Below the pieces are notes generated by a model, which saw only the letters and a list, made by a program, of their open reading frames with translations, was not told the origin of the DNA and did not search any database. From Planctomycetota bacterium (GTDB taxonomy: Bacteria; Planctomycetota; Planctomycetia; Gemmatales; Gemmataceae): DNA of 35,782 nt. Location of the stretch: the NCBI GenBank assembly GCA_016872605.1, contig VGZI01000047.1, positions 1-35,782 of the forward strand, read 5' to 3'. This document shows positions 9,029-15,454 of the stretch, piece after piece (the first letter of the stretch is position 1; each line of letters begins with the position of its first letter). Both the position numbers and the translations under genes were made by a program.

Positions 9029-9519
9029 GTCGCGCCTCCCTCAGCTTGAATCCGCTGATACTCTTCCAGGGCGATGATTTTCTGTTCGAGGTACGCGATC
9101 ATCTTGGCCACATCGTACTCGAGCGCGTCCAGAAATGGGCGAGATTGTCCGTCGTATTCCTCGATGGCGTCGGGCAGTTGGCGAATCCAGCGCTTGGTGT
9201 TGTCGCGCTTTTCCTCGGCATGGGCCAACCGCGCTTGCGCCTTTCGCAATGCCTTCTCTTGATCCGTGGTGTCGGGCGAGCGATCGCCGATGCGCATCAT
9301 CTTCTTGCGGCTCAACTCATTCTTGGCAAGCACCACGGCGTCCTCGGCGCGGCGGACCTCGGCTTGCCAGAAGTCGAGTTGCGTCTGCAGCCAATCGCGG
9401 GCACGGCGAATGTCCATGGCGTTGCCGCTCATCGCATCCTTCGCCTTGTCGGCGAAGATTTGCAGCGCCGCCTTGAACTCCGGCAAGCGTTCCAGGGCGT
9501 AGACATTTGCGGTCGGCAT
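9025..9519 (-). CDS. Coiled-coil protein of the FtsK-like cluster
   Basis: The product is a 164-residue soluble protein that is almost entirely alpha-helical, with heptad-like Ala/Leu and charged runs from about 35 to 115 and again near 140-158. I recognise no named family. It begins five bases after the stop of the WXG100-like gene and its stop overlaps the next small gene by four bases, so it is the second gene of a tight four-gene unit. By analogy with other type VII clusters it could be a substrate, a chaperone or a structural partner of the FtsK-like ATPase; none of these can be decided from the sequence. No cysteines are present. Confidence 0.75.
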   Translation of the reverse strand: MPTANVYALERLPEFKAALQIFADKAKDAMSGNAMDIRRARDWLQTQLDFWQAEVRRAEDAVVLAKNELSRKKMMRIGDRSPDTTDQEKALRKAQARLAHAEEKRDNTKRWIRQLPDAIEEYDGQSRPFLDALEYDVAKMIAYLEQKIIALEEYQRIQAEGGAT

Positions 9520-9524
9520 GGTGA

Positions 9525-9797
9525 TTAACGCTGTTGGAGGTACTCCTCAATGCGTTCCGCCTTACGCAAGAGAAATGGCACATGTTCGTCGGCGATTTCA
9601 AGAAAATGCTGAATTACCTGAAGAGTCTGCTGAAACTCCTCGGTGAACTTGAGCTGTTCCTGATCGCGCCACGTGTCGCCGAGCCGGGTCATCTCGGCAT
9701 GCAGGCCGGAGAGCCGCTCGCGCAGGTCGCCATTGAATTGCTTGAGGTGATGAGCGAAACGCCGCAGTTCGATGGGATCGACGATGGCCTGTGACAT
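9525..9797 (-). CDS. WXG100-like small helical protein
   Basis: The product has 90 residues, the usual WXG100 size, and two long helices with a turn at LGDTWRDQ. Trp43-Arg-Asp45 stands where WXG100 proteins carry W-x-G at about residue 43, and it is followed by phenylalanines (KFTEEFQ). There is no signal peptide, as expected for a type VII substrate. I chose ATG at 9797 because GAGGAAAC lies directly upstream; an upstream in-frame start at 9869 gives a 24-residue extension with no support. It is the first gene of the WXG-like/coiled-coil/WRD/FtsK unit. The role as an export substrate or motor-activating partner is inferred from this neighbourhood. The Gly-to-Asp change in the motif means a standard WXG100 profile may miss it. 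Confidence 0.75.
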   Translation of the reverse strand: MSQAIVDPIELRRFAHHLKQFNGDLRERLSGLHAEMTRLGDTWRDQEQLKFTEEFQQTLQVIQHFLEIADEHVPFLLRKAERIEEYLQQR

Positions 9798-9887
9798 GGT
9801 TTCCTCGCACAAGACGATGACGGCCTTTTTCTTATTGTCGCGCAAAGCCGATCCTTCCGCAAGATACAAATTGGACGTAAGATAAGC

Positions 9888-9947
9888 ATCAGAGCCCGAA
9901 GCGTTAGCGAGGGTTGGCTCTGCTGCGCTTTCGCTTCAGGCTCTGAT
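9888..9947. repeat. 16-bp inverted repeat between divergent genes
   Basis: Arms 9888-9903 (ATCAGAGCCCGAAGCG) and 9932-9947 pair with one mismatch around a 28-base loop. It lies in the 172-base gap between the divergent WXG100-like and CDF genes, where promoters for both must sit. It resembles a mobile palindromic repeat more than an operator because of the long GC-rich loop. Confidence 0.6.
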
Positions 9948-9969
9948 CTGAACCTCACGGAACCGCTGT

Positions 9970-10923
9970 GTGTCGCTTTCTGAACGACGATTTCCGATTA
10001 TCCTGTCGATCCTGGCCGCCATCGCGACGCTCGGCATGAAGGGCATCGCCTACTGGCTGACGGATTCGGTCAGCTTGCTGTCCGACGCGGCCGAATCGCT
10101 GGTCAACCTCGTCGCCGCCGTCACCGCGTTCGGCTGCCTGTGGTACTCCGCCCAGCCCGTCGATTCGACGCACACATATGGGCATGAGAAGATTGAGTTC
10201 TTCTCCAGCGGCCTGGAAGGCATCTTGATCCTGGTGGCGGCGGGAGGCATCGCCTGGTACGCGATCGAACGACTGATCCATCTGAAGGAACTGGATAAAC
10301 TTGAGCTCGGCTCGCTGCTGTCGTTTGTCGCTTCGATCGTCAACCTGTTCGTCGCTCGCATGCTGATACGCGTTGGCCGGGAGACGAACTCCATAATTCT
10401 TGAAGCCGACGGGCAGCACTTGATGACTGATGTCTGGACATCCTTCGGCGTGCTGCTCGGCTTGGGACTCGTGTGGTTGACGGGCTGGGTTTGGCTCGAT
10501 CCGGTCGTGGCGATGGTCGTCGCGGCCAACATCGTGTGGACCGCGTGGGACTTGATCGCTCGTTCGTTCAATGGACTCATGGACCATGCGTTGCCGGAGG
10601 AAGAACAACAAGCCGTTCGCTCGGCGATCGAGGTGCTCTTGCAGCCCGGACTTCATTTCCATGCGCTCAGGACTCGACAGGCCGGCGCGCGGAAATTTGT
10701 CGATTTCCACTTGCTCGTTCCCGGGCACTGGAGCGTGCAGGAAGCGCATGATTTCACGGAACGCATCGAAGACGCGGTGCGCAAAGCGTTGCCCGGCGCT
10801 GAGGTAACCGTGCACATTGAGCCGATCGAAGCGGAGTCGGCCTGGCACGACAGCGCCCTGTTGGAGATTGAGCAGCAAAGCCTCCCCGTGGATCACGGCG
10901 GCCCGGCTGCGCCGAAGCCGTAG
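9970..10923 (+). CDS. Cation diffusion facilitator transporter
   Basis: This 317-residue inner-membrane metal/proton antiporter of the CDF family has about six membrane segments in the first 200 residues, then a cytoplasmic C-terminal domain. Metal-site residues are visible in helix 2 (SLLSDAAESLVN) and helix 5 (DGQHLMTD, the HxxxD motif). The C-terminal domain contains HFHALRTRQAG and VTVHIEP, typical for the dimerising regulatory domain. The family exports Zn, Fe, Mn or Co; I cannot assign the metal. The start is GTG at 9970, just after an inverted repeat, with only a weak CGGAA upstream. mnmA follows after 76 bases in the same direction. The C-terminal tail ends in a Pro/Gly-rich stretch (DHGGPAAPKP) that could bind metal. 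Confidence 0.9.
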   Translation: MSLSERRFPIILSILAAIATLGMKGIAYWLTDSVSLLSDAAESLVNLVAAVTAFGCLWYSAQPVDSTHTYGHEKIEFFSSGLEGILILVAAGGIAWYAIERLIHLKELDKLELGSLLSFVASIVNLFVARMLIRVGRETNSIILEADGQHLMTDVWTSFGVLLGLGLVWLTGWVWLDPVVAMVVAANIVWTAWDLIARSFNGLMDHALPEEEQQAVRSAIEVLLQPGLHFHALRTRQAGARKFVDFHLLVPGHWSVQEAHDFTERIEDAVRKALPGAEVTVHIEPIEAESAWHDSALLEIEQQSLPVDHGGPAAPKP

Positions 10924-10980
10924 TGCGGGCGTCCCGCTTGTACTGCAACGACATTGAGGGAACGGTGCAGGCGAGCCGCC
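10924..10980. other. Two small hairpins between CDF gene and mnmA
   Basis: GCGGG/CCCGC (10925-10937) and GCAGGCG/CGCCTGC (about 10966-10982) form two short hairpins in the 76-base gap. They might weaken read-through into mnmA; no U-tract follows either. Confidence 0.3.
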
Positions 10981-10999
10981 TGCGCGACGAGAGGACGTC

Positions 11000-12100
11000 A
11001 TGCCTGCACGCGTTGTCCTAGCCATGAGCGGCGGAGTTGATAGCTCCGTCGCCGCGTACTTGCTCAAAGAGCAAGGCTACGATGTCGTTGGCCTTTTCAT
11101 GCGCACCGGCGTCCATCATCGCGAAGAATCCGATACGCCGCAATTTGCAGTCGCTCCGACCCGCGACCACAAGAAAGGCTGCTGCAGCGCCATCGACGCC
11201 GGCGATGCCCGCCGCGTAGCGGATCGGCTCGACATTCCGTTCTACGCCCTCGATTTCGAGGATGACTTCGGCCGAATCATGGATTACTTCGTCGATGAAT
11301 ACACGCATGGCCGAACGCCGAACCCGTGCGTCGTGTGCAACACCTGGCTGAAGTTCGGCAAGCTCTGGTCCTATGGCAAACAGCTCGAAGCGGACTTCAT
11401 CGCGACAGGACACTACGTGCAGATGATCGATGGCCAAATCCATCGCGCCGTCGATCCGAACAAGGATCAATCCTATGTGCTGTTCGGATTGCGCCGGAGC
11501 GTATTGCCTCGTTTACTTTTCCCAATTGGCGGGCTGCACAAGGACGAAGTGCGTACCATCGCTCGGCAAGCAGGGTTGAACGTCGCCGAGAAGCCCGACA
11601 GCGTCGAAATTTGCTTCGTGCCCGACAACGATCATGCCGCGTTTATCAAAAACCGGGTTCCCGACTTGCAGACCGCCGGGAACATCGTGGATCAAGACGG
11701 CAACACTCTGGCGCCCCACGACGGTATTGAGAACTTTACCATTGGCCAACGCAAGGGGCTCGGCTTCGGTTCCGGCTCGCGCCGCTATGTATTGGAAATT
11801 GTCCCAGAGACGCACGACGTAGTGATCGGCGACCGCGATGATTTGTTGGCGTCGTCGCTGGAGGCCTCGCGGGTCAACTGGCTGATCGAGCCGCCGTCGG
11901 AACCAACGGCTTGCCAAGCGAAGATTCGGTATCGGCATGAGGCCGCCACGGCCACCGTGACGCCTCTGGACGGCGGTATGGTCCGTGTCGATTTCGCGAT
12001 TCCGCAAAGCGCAATCACGCCGGGGCAGGCCGTCGTTTTCTACGCCGGCGATCACCTCCTGGGTGGGGCATGGATCGAACGCAGTTGCCGATCCGTGTAG
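11000..12100 (+). CDS. mnmA: tRNA 2-thiouridylase MnmA
   Basis: MnmA makes 2-thiouridine at wobble U34 of tRNAs for Lys, Glu and Gln, using ATP to adenylate the base and a sulfur carrier as donor. The 366-residue product has the PP-loop SGGVDSS at 10-16, the first catalytic Cys110 in NPCVVCN, and the second catalytic Cys205 in EICFVPDN, with the spacing known from E. coli (Cys102/Cys199). The C-terminal beta-barrel region is present (TIGQRKGLGFGS and PGQAVVFY). A strong GAGAGGA ribosome site precedes the ATG. An internal segment HKKGCCSAIDAGDARRVAD is a normal family variant. mnmG, which modifies the same nucleotide at C5, is also in the window (27893-29743) but not adjacent. Confidence 0.97.
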   Translation: MPARVVLAMSGGVDSSVAAYLLKEQGYDVVGLFMRTGVHHREESDTPQFAVAPTRDHKKGCCSAIDAGDARRVADRLDIPFYALDFEDDFGRIMDYFVDEYTHGRTPNPCVVCNTWLKFGKLWSYGKQLEADFIATGHYVQMIDGQIHRAVDPNKDQSYVLFGLRRSVLPRLLFPIGGLHKDEVRTIARQAGLNVAEKPDSVEICFVPDNDHAAFIKNRVPDLQTAGNIVDQDGNTLAPHDGIENFTIGQRKGLGFGSGSRRYVLEIVPETHDVVIGDRDDLLASSLEASRVNWLIEPPSEPTACQAKIRYRHEAATATVTPLDGGMVRVDFAIPQSAITPGQAVVFYAGDHLLGGAWIERSCRSV

Positions 12101-12150
12101 GCATTCGTATGGAAACGTCATCGAGTTCATGTCACCCGTGCGAGCACACC

Positions 12151-12528
12151 ATGTCTATGCGATCCATCGCCGCATTTCTGTTCGTGGTTGTCGTCTTGGC
12201 TTGCGTCGGCTGCGGACCGGGCAAGGGCGAAGTCCGCGGCACCGCGATGTATCAGAAGAGACCGCTGGCTGGGGCGACCATCACCGTCTTCGATTCCGCA
12301 AACAACGCCCGCAGTGACACCGTGAAGGAAGACGGTGCGTATCACATTACGGACGTAGCGACCGGGCCCGCAAGAATCTCCATCAGTATGCCTATGCCGA
12401 TCAGCGTGCCGGGGAAAGCTGCGCCCAAGTCAAGCCCGTTGCCGACTAAGTACGCCGACGCCGAAAAATCCGGCCTTACATACGACGTGAAATCCGGTTC
12501 GAACTCCTACCCGATCGACATTGAATGA
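12151..12528 (+). CDS. Small lipoprotein, regulatory-like beta fold
   Basis: The product is a 125-residue putative lipoprotein. After MSMRSIAAFLFVVVVLACVG comes Cys21, in a lipobox-like CVGC. The mature part shows the pattern GTAMYQKRPLAGATITVF then KEDGAYHITDVATGPARISI, a carboxypeptidase regulatory-like beta-sandwich as in the lipoprotein at 1206-1715. The two proteins are of the same general type but not close copies. I took ATG at 12151 (12157 is equally possible), because earlier in-frame starts would bury the signal sequence. No good ribosome site is visible. It lies 50 bases after mnmA and 29 bases before the PhoPQ-type gene. Function unknown. Confidence 0.75.
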   Translation: MSMRSIAAFLFVVVVLACVGCGPGKGEVRGTAMYQKRPLAGATITVFDSANNARSDTVKEDGAYHITDVATGPARISISMPMPISVPGKAAPKSSPLPTKYADAEKSGLTYDVKSGSNSYPIDIE

Positions 12529-12557
12529 TTCCGTTGACCCTAACCCGAGGATATCTC

Positions 12558-13859
12558 ATGCGATACAAGCTCCCATTTCTTGCCATCGCTTCGTGCTTCC
12601 TGTTCGCCGCTGCCGCCCATGCCGACCTGATCGACTATGTCAACAAAGCCGACGCGTCGTTCGAGTGGAAGCTGAAAGAAAAAATCGATCACCCGCTCGG
12701 CACTGTCTACGACCTGCACATGGTGTCGCAAACGTGGCAGACCATCAAATGGGAACATCAGCTCCAGGTCTATGTCCCCAAAGGTGTGAAGCCGACCGAG
12801 ACTATCGTGCTGTGGAATCAGGGCGGCAAAGCGAGTCCGACAAGCATTGTCCTTGGCATGGAGATGGCGAAGAAGGCCAACGCTCCGGTCGCGTTTCTCT
12901 ATGGCATTCCGAACCAGCCGCTCTTCGACGGCAAACGAGAAGACGCCCTCATCGCCGAGACGTTCGTCCGCTACTTGAAGACCGGCGACAACGATTGGCC
13001 CCTCTTGTTTCCCATGGTCAAGAGCCTGGTGAAGGCGATGGATGCGCTGCAGGCGTTCGCGCAGAGGGAATGGAATTTCATTGTCCGCTATTTCCTTGTC
13101 ACGGGCGGGTCGAAACGCGGGTGGACGACCTGGCTCACCGCCGCGTCCGACAAGCGCGTCAAAGCCATCGCGCCGCTCGTCATCGACACCCTGAACATGC
13201 AGGCCCAACTGCCCCACCAACTCAAGAGCTACGGCAAGTACAGCGAGATGATCGGCGACTATGTCAAACGCGACCTTGTGCCGATGCCCAAGACGGAGCG
13301 TGCGATGAAGCTGTGGTCGATGGTCGATCCGTGGGTCTATCGCGACAAGCTGACGATGCCGACGCTGATCATCAACGGCGCCAACGATCCTTACTGGACG
13401 GTCGATGCGCTCAACCTATATTGGAACGACCTTAAGTCGCCTCGCTGGGTGACCTACGTGCCGAACGCCGGACACAACCTGCTGGAAAACAAGTTCGATC
13501 CGACGCGCGTCGCCAACACGCTCGGGGCATTCGCCCGGCATCAAATCCACGGCGTCAAGATGCCCAAGCTGTCATGGAAGCACGAGGACGCGGGCGACAA
13601 AGCTCAAGGCGCACAGCTGACGGTGATTTCCGATCCGATGCCGAAAAAAGCGCGGCTTTGGGTTGCCGATGCCCAATCGCGCGACTTCCGCAAAAGCCAA
13701 TGGAAGGAACACGATGCGAAGATTCGCGAAAGCGCAATCGTCGGAACCGTGAACAGCCCGAACGGTGGGCATCGCGTCTTCTATGGCGAGATGGAGTACC
13801 AGATCGACGGTATGACTTTCTACCTCAGCACGCAGATGCGCGTCTTGGACAAGAAGTAG
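12558..13859 (+). CDS. PhoPQ-activated pathogenicity-related family protein
   Basis: This 433-residue secreted alpha/beta-hydrolase-like protein belongs to the PhoPQ_related family, named after Salmonella PqaA but common in planctomycetes. It has a signal peptide (MRYKLPFLAIASCFLFAAAA, cut after AHA). Conserved parts include WEHQLQVYVPK, the nucleophile elbow VTGGSKRGWT with Ser185, DPWVYRDKLTMPTLIINGAN, and the late histidine of VPNAGHNL. The reaction and substrate are not known. GAGGATATCTC before the ATG at 12558 is a good ribosome site, and I prefer it to the in-frame start at 12525. A large hairpin follows the stop and probably ends the unit. Confidence 0.92.
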   Translation: MRYKLPFLAIASCFLFAAAAHADLIDYVNKADASFEWKLKEKIDHPLGTVYDLHMVSQTWQTIKWEHQLQVYVPKGVKPTETIVLWNQGGKASPTSIVLGMEMAKKANAPVAFLYGIPNQPLFDGKREDALIAETFVRYLKTGDNDWPLLFPMVKSLVKAMDALQAFAQREWNFIVRYFLVTGGSKRGWTTWLTAASDKRVKAIAPLVIDTLNMQAQLPHQLKSYGKYSEMIGDYVKRDLVPMPKTERAMKLWSMVDPWVYRDKLTMPTLIINGANDPYWTVDALNLYWNDLKSPRWVTYVPNAGHNLLENKFDPTRVANTLGAFARHQIHGVKMPKLSWKHEDAGDKAQGAQLTVISDPMPKKARLWVADAQSRDFRKSQWKEHDAKIRESAIVGTVNSPNGGHRVFYGEMEYQIDGMTFYLSTQMRVLDKK

Positions 13860-13868
13860 CATCGTTAC

Positions 13869-13920
13869 GCCGTTCGTCTTTGGCGGGCGTGTGGCCAGCA
13901 CACGCCAAAAACGAGCGGCG
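13869..13920. terminator. Nested hairpin after the PhoPQ-type gene
   Basis: The inner arms GGCGTGTG (13886-13893) and CACACGCC (13899-13906) enclose GCCAG. Outer bases GCCGTTCGT and ACGAGCGGC extend the pairing with one mismatch. It begins about ten bases after the stop at 13859 and separates this gene from the candidate selenoprotein gene. Confidence 0.6.
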
Positions 13921-14006
13921 AAACCGAAATTTTTTTGGCGGCATGCTCCCTTGGCTTCCGCTTGGTTCTGTAGAAACAAGAATCAAGCAATTGGGAGGAT
14001 TCGCAC

Positions 14007-14576
14007 ATGACGCCGACAATCTTGGCCACCACCGCTATCACGGTTCTTTTGTTGGGCCCCATTCCGCCCGAGCCGCTGAAATCGGGCCCGCCGGTTGGAG
14101 CGAAGAACAATCGCGGCGGCTTTTTCCCGAACCTTGTGGCAGGTCCCGGCGCCGGCGAACGCCGCTGTCCGGTCTGAACGGCAGACACCGATCTGGTTGC
14201 TCTCATCTTCGTGCGCGAAATGAGTGAACCCTTGGCCAGTCTGGTCATGAAAATCGACGAATCGATCGAAGCCGCGTCGAGCAAGTATCCGCAAAAGTTG
14301 GGCACGTTCGTCATCATCGGCGATGCGCCGGGGCGAGCAGACGAACTCCGCAGCTTGGCCGCCCGGAACGCATTACGCCGTGTGACGCTGTGCATCGGCA
14401 ATGCCCCGCCTCGCTATGAAATCAACCCCGCCGCCGACGTTACGGTCGTGATCTACACCCCCGGCCGGCCACGGCAAAATGAAGTGCGAGCCAATTTCGC
14501 TCTACGGCACCGAGAGCTGAATGAGCAAACTCAAGGAGCGATTCTCGATGAGTTGGCGAAGGTGTTGCCAAAATGA
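14007..14576 (+). CDS. Candidate selenoprotein with CxxU motif (in-frame TGA)
   Basis: One reading frame runs from ATG 14007 to TGA 14576 (189 residues) with a single internal TGA at 14175-14177 (codon 57). A strong GGGAGGA site lies eight bases before the ATG. Residues 1-17 are a hydrophobic export signal. The frame then reads LKSGPPVG, later GERRCPV, then TGA, then TADTDLVALIFVREMSEPL, and continues without stops through DVTVVIYTPG. As I recall the planctomycete family, members begin LKSGPxVG and have CxxC before PVAMVFARE; here TGA replaces the second Cys exactly and the flanking spacing is kept. A hairpin able to act as a bacterial SECIS follows (14195-14230). I therefore read CxxU, a redox motif of a thioredoxin-like exported protein. 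The alternative is a recent Cys-to-stop mutation, which one base change from TGC or TGT would give. Without recoding, only a 56-residue stub or a GTG-started fragment from 14211 would be made. Confidence 0.62.
14195..14230 (+). promoter_or_regulatory. SECIS-like hairpin downstream of the in-frame TGA
   Basis: CTCAT (14202-14206) pairs with ATGAG (14220-14224), and TTCG (14208-14211) with CGAA (14216-14219), leaving the loop TGCG and one bulged C at 14207. Below a T-T mismatch, GGTT and C (14195-14200, with G199 bulged) pair with GAACC (14226-14230). The loop begins 34 bases after the TGA and has a G in its first two positions, which fits the published bacterial SECIS rules as I remember them. 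It lies inside coding sequence, as bacterial SECIS elements do. Folding was done by eye. Confidence 0.5.
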
Positions 14577-14582
14577 TTCGCC

Positions 14583-14688
14583 GGCGAGCCGAGCGGTGAA
14601 CGCCAGACCGTAGGCGTCACGCTCCGCGTGACGGATTCCTCACGCGGAGCGTGAGGTCCACGATGCGGTTTACGCCGCTCGGCTCGCC
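14583..14688. repeat. Large nested palindrome, family C copy 1 (terminator candidate)
   Basis: The outer arms 14583-14596 (GGCGAGCCGAGCGG) and 14675-14688 are exact complements. The inner arms 14617-14631 (TCACGCTCCGCGTGA) and 14640-14654 are exact complements too. It fills the 123-base gap between the convergent ends of the candidate selenoprotein and DUF457 genes. The part GCGTGAGGTCCACGATG nearly matches the repeat at 21508-21546. Confidence 0.75.
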
Positions 14689-14699
14689 ACAAACCTGGC

Positions 14700-15398
14700 C
14701 TACTTCTTGAAAGGCGTGATCGTCTGCACATACGTCTGCTCAAAGGTCGGCGAACCGACGGAGAGCCAGGCGAGGTAGCCCAAACCTATTAGAATCGCGT
14801 AGGTCATGCCGGTAGCGAGGTAGGAGTCGGACTTCAGCTTCAATGCGCTGCCGGCGAATTGATTCAGCGTCGGTACGCCTCCCATCAAGTCGACAGCATA
14901 GATCTCGTCCAAGATCAGGTGTGACAGGAATCCGATCATAACGCCCATGGCGAGGAAGAGGCGTTTTTGCAACTCGGCGCCGCCGATGACCTGATCGGGT
15001 TTGTGCATCAAGAAGACGGCAAGCCCCGCGATTAGCATTGCCGGCACGCTGTGATACATGCCGCGGTGAACCGTGATGCGCTTGAACAACTCCGCCACAC
15101 AGTAACGGACCACGAGGTAGGCCCCGCCGAGGATCACCAGCAGTTGCTCCGGCGTGAGTTGGTAGCCTTGGAGCCGATGGATGAGGAGAAGGGGAACGAA
15201 AACGCCAGCCAAGCCGAACAGCTCCCGCACCGGAATGCCGCTGTCGGAGTCAAGATCGGGGAGCATACCGCCGATCGCGGTCAGGCCGGCGCCCAGTGCG
15301 GCAGTGCCCCAGTCGTACTGAAAGTGGAAATATCCGAGCGCGCCGACGGCAATTCCGCAGACTGTGCTCGTTGCAATATGTGTTTTGAAATCGGCCAT
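14700..15398 (-). CDS. DUF457 (YdjM-like) membrane metal-dependent hydrolase
   Basis: This 232-residue integral membrane protein of the YdjM/DUF457 family has about five to six hydrophobic segments. The conserved polar motifs are THIATS near the start, GGMLPDLDSDSG (about 43-54), HRGMYHSVPA (about 111-120) and GFLSHLILDE (about 155-164). In the family these His and Asp residues are predicted to bind a metal, but no reaction is established. GGAGG seven bases before the ATG is a very good ribosome site. The gene follows the giant Sel1-repeat gene after 45 bases on the same strand and may be co-transcribed with it. Confidence 0.88.
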   Translation of the reverse strand: MADFKTHIATSTVCGIAVGALGYFHFQYDWGTAALGAGLTAIGGMLPDLDSDSGIPVRELFGLAGVFVPLLLIHRLQGYQLTPEQLLVILGGAYLVVRYCVAELFKRITVHRGMYHSVPAMLIAGLAVFLMHKPDQVIGGAELQKRLFLAMGVMIGFLSHLILDEIYAVDLMGGVPTLNQFAGSALKLKSDSYLATGMTYAILIGLGYLAWLSVGSPTFEQTYVQTITPFKK

Positions 15399-15425
15399 GA
15401 AGGTTCCTCCGTGAACGCGATTGAT

Positions 15426-15454
15426 CCCAGGGGTTCGCGGTGCTCACCCCTGGG
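15426..15454. repeat. Dispersed palindromic repeat, family B copy 1
   Basis: CCCAGGGGT and ACCCCTGGG flank TCGCGGTGCTC. The repeat overlaps the 3' end of the Sel1 gene, so its last codons (EAQG and the TGA stop) lie in the repeat. Other copies are at 24106-24135 and, inside mnmG, 29316-29345. Confidence 0.8.

Noticed and set aside
9955..11067. 370-codon minus-strand frame across the CDF gene
   Set aside because: It is the complement of the well-supported CDF transporter gene and crosses the gap to mnmA; no domain is visible.
14175..14177. TGA read as Trp or Gly through an altered genetic code
   Set aside because: TGA ends many intact genes in this window, and family alignment from memory puts Cys, not Trp or Gly, at this position.
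14211..14576. Separate gene starting at GTG 14211
   Set aside because: It has no ribosome site, starts inside a conserved VALIFVREMSEP-like strand, and is in the same frame as the upstream signal peptide and CPV segment. One gene with an internal TGA explains it better.
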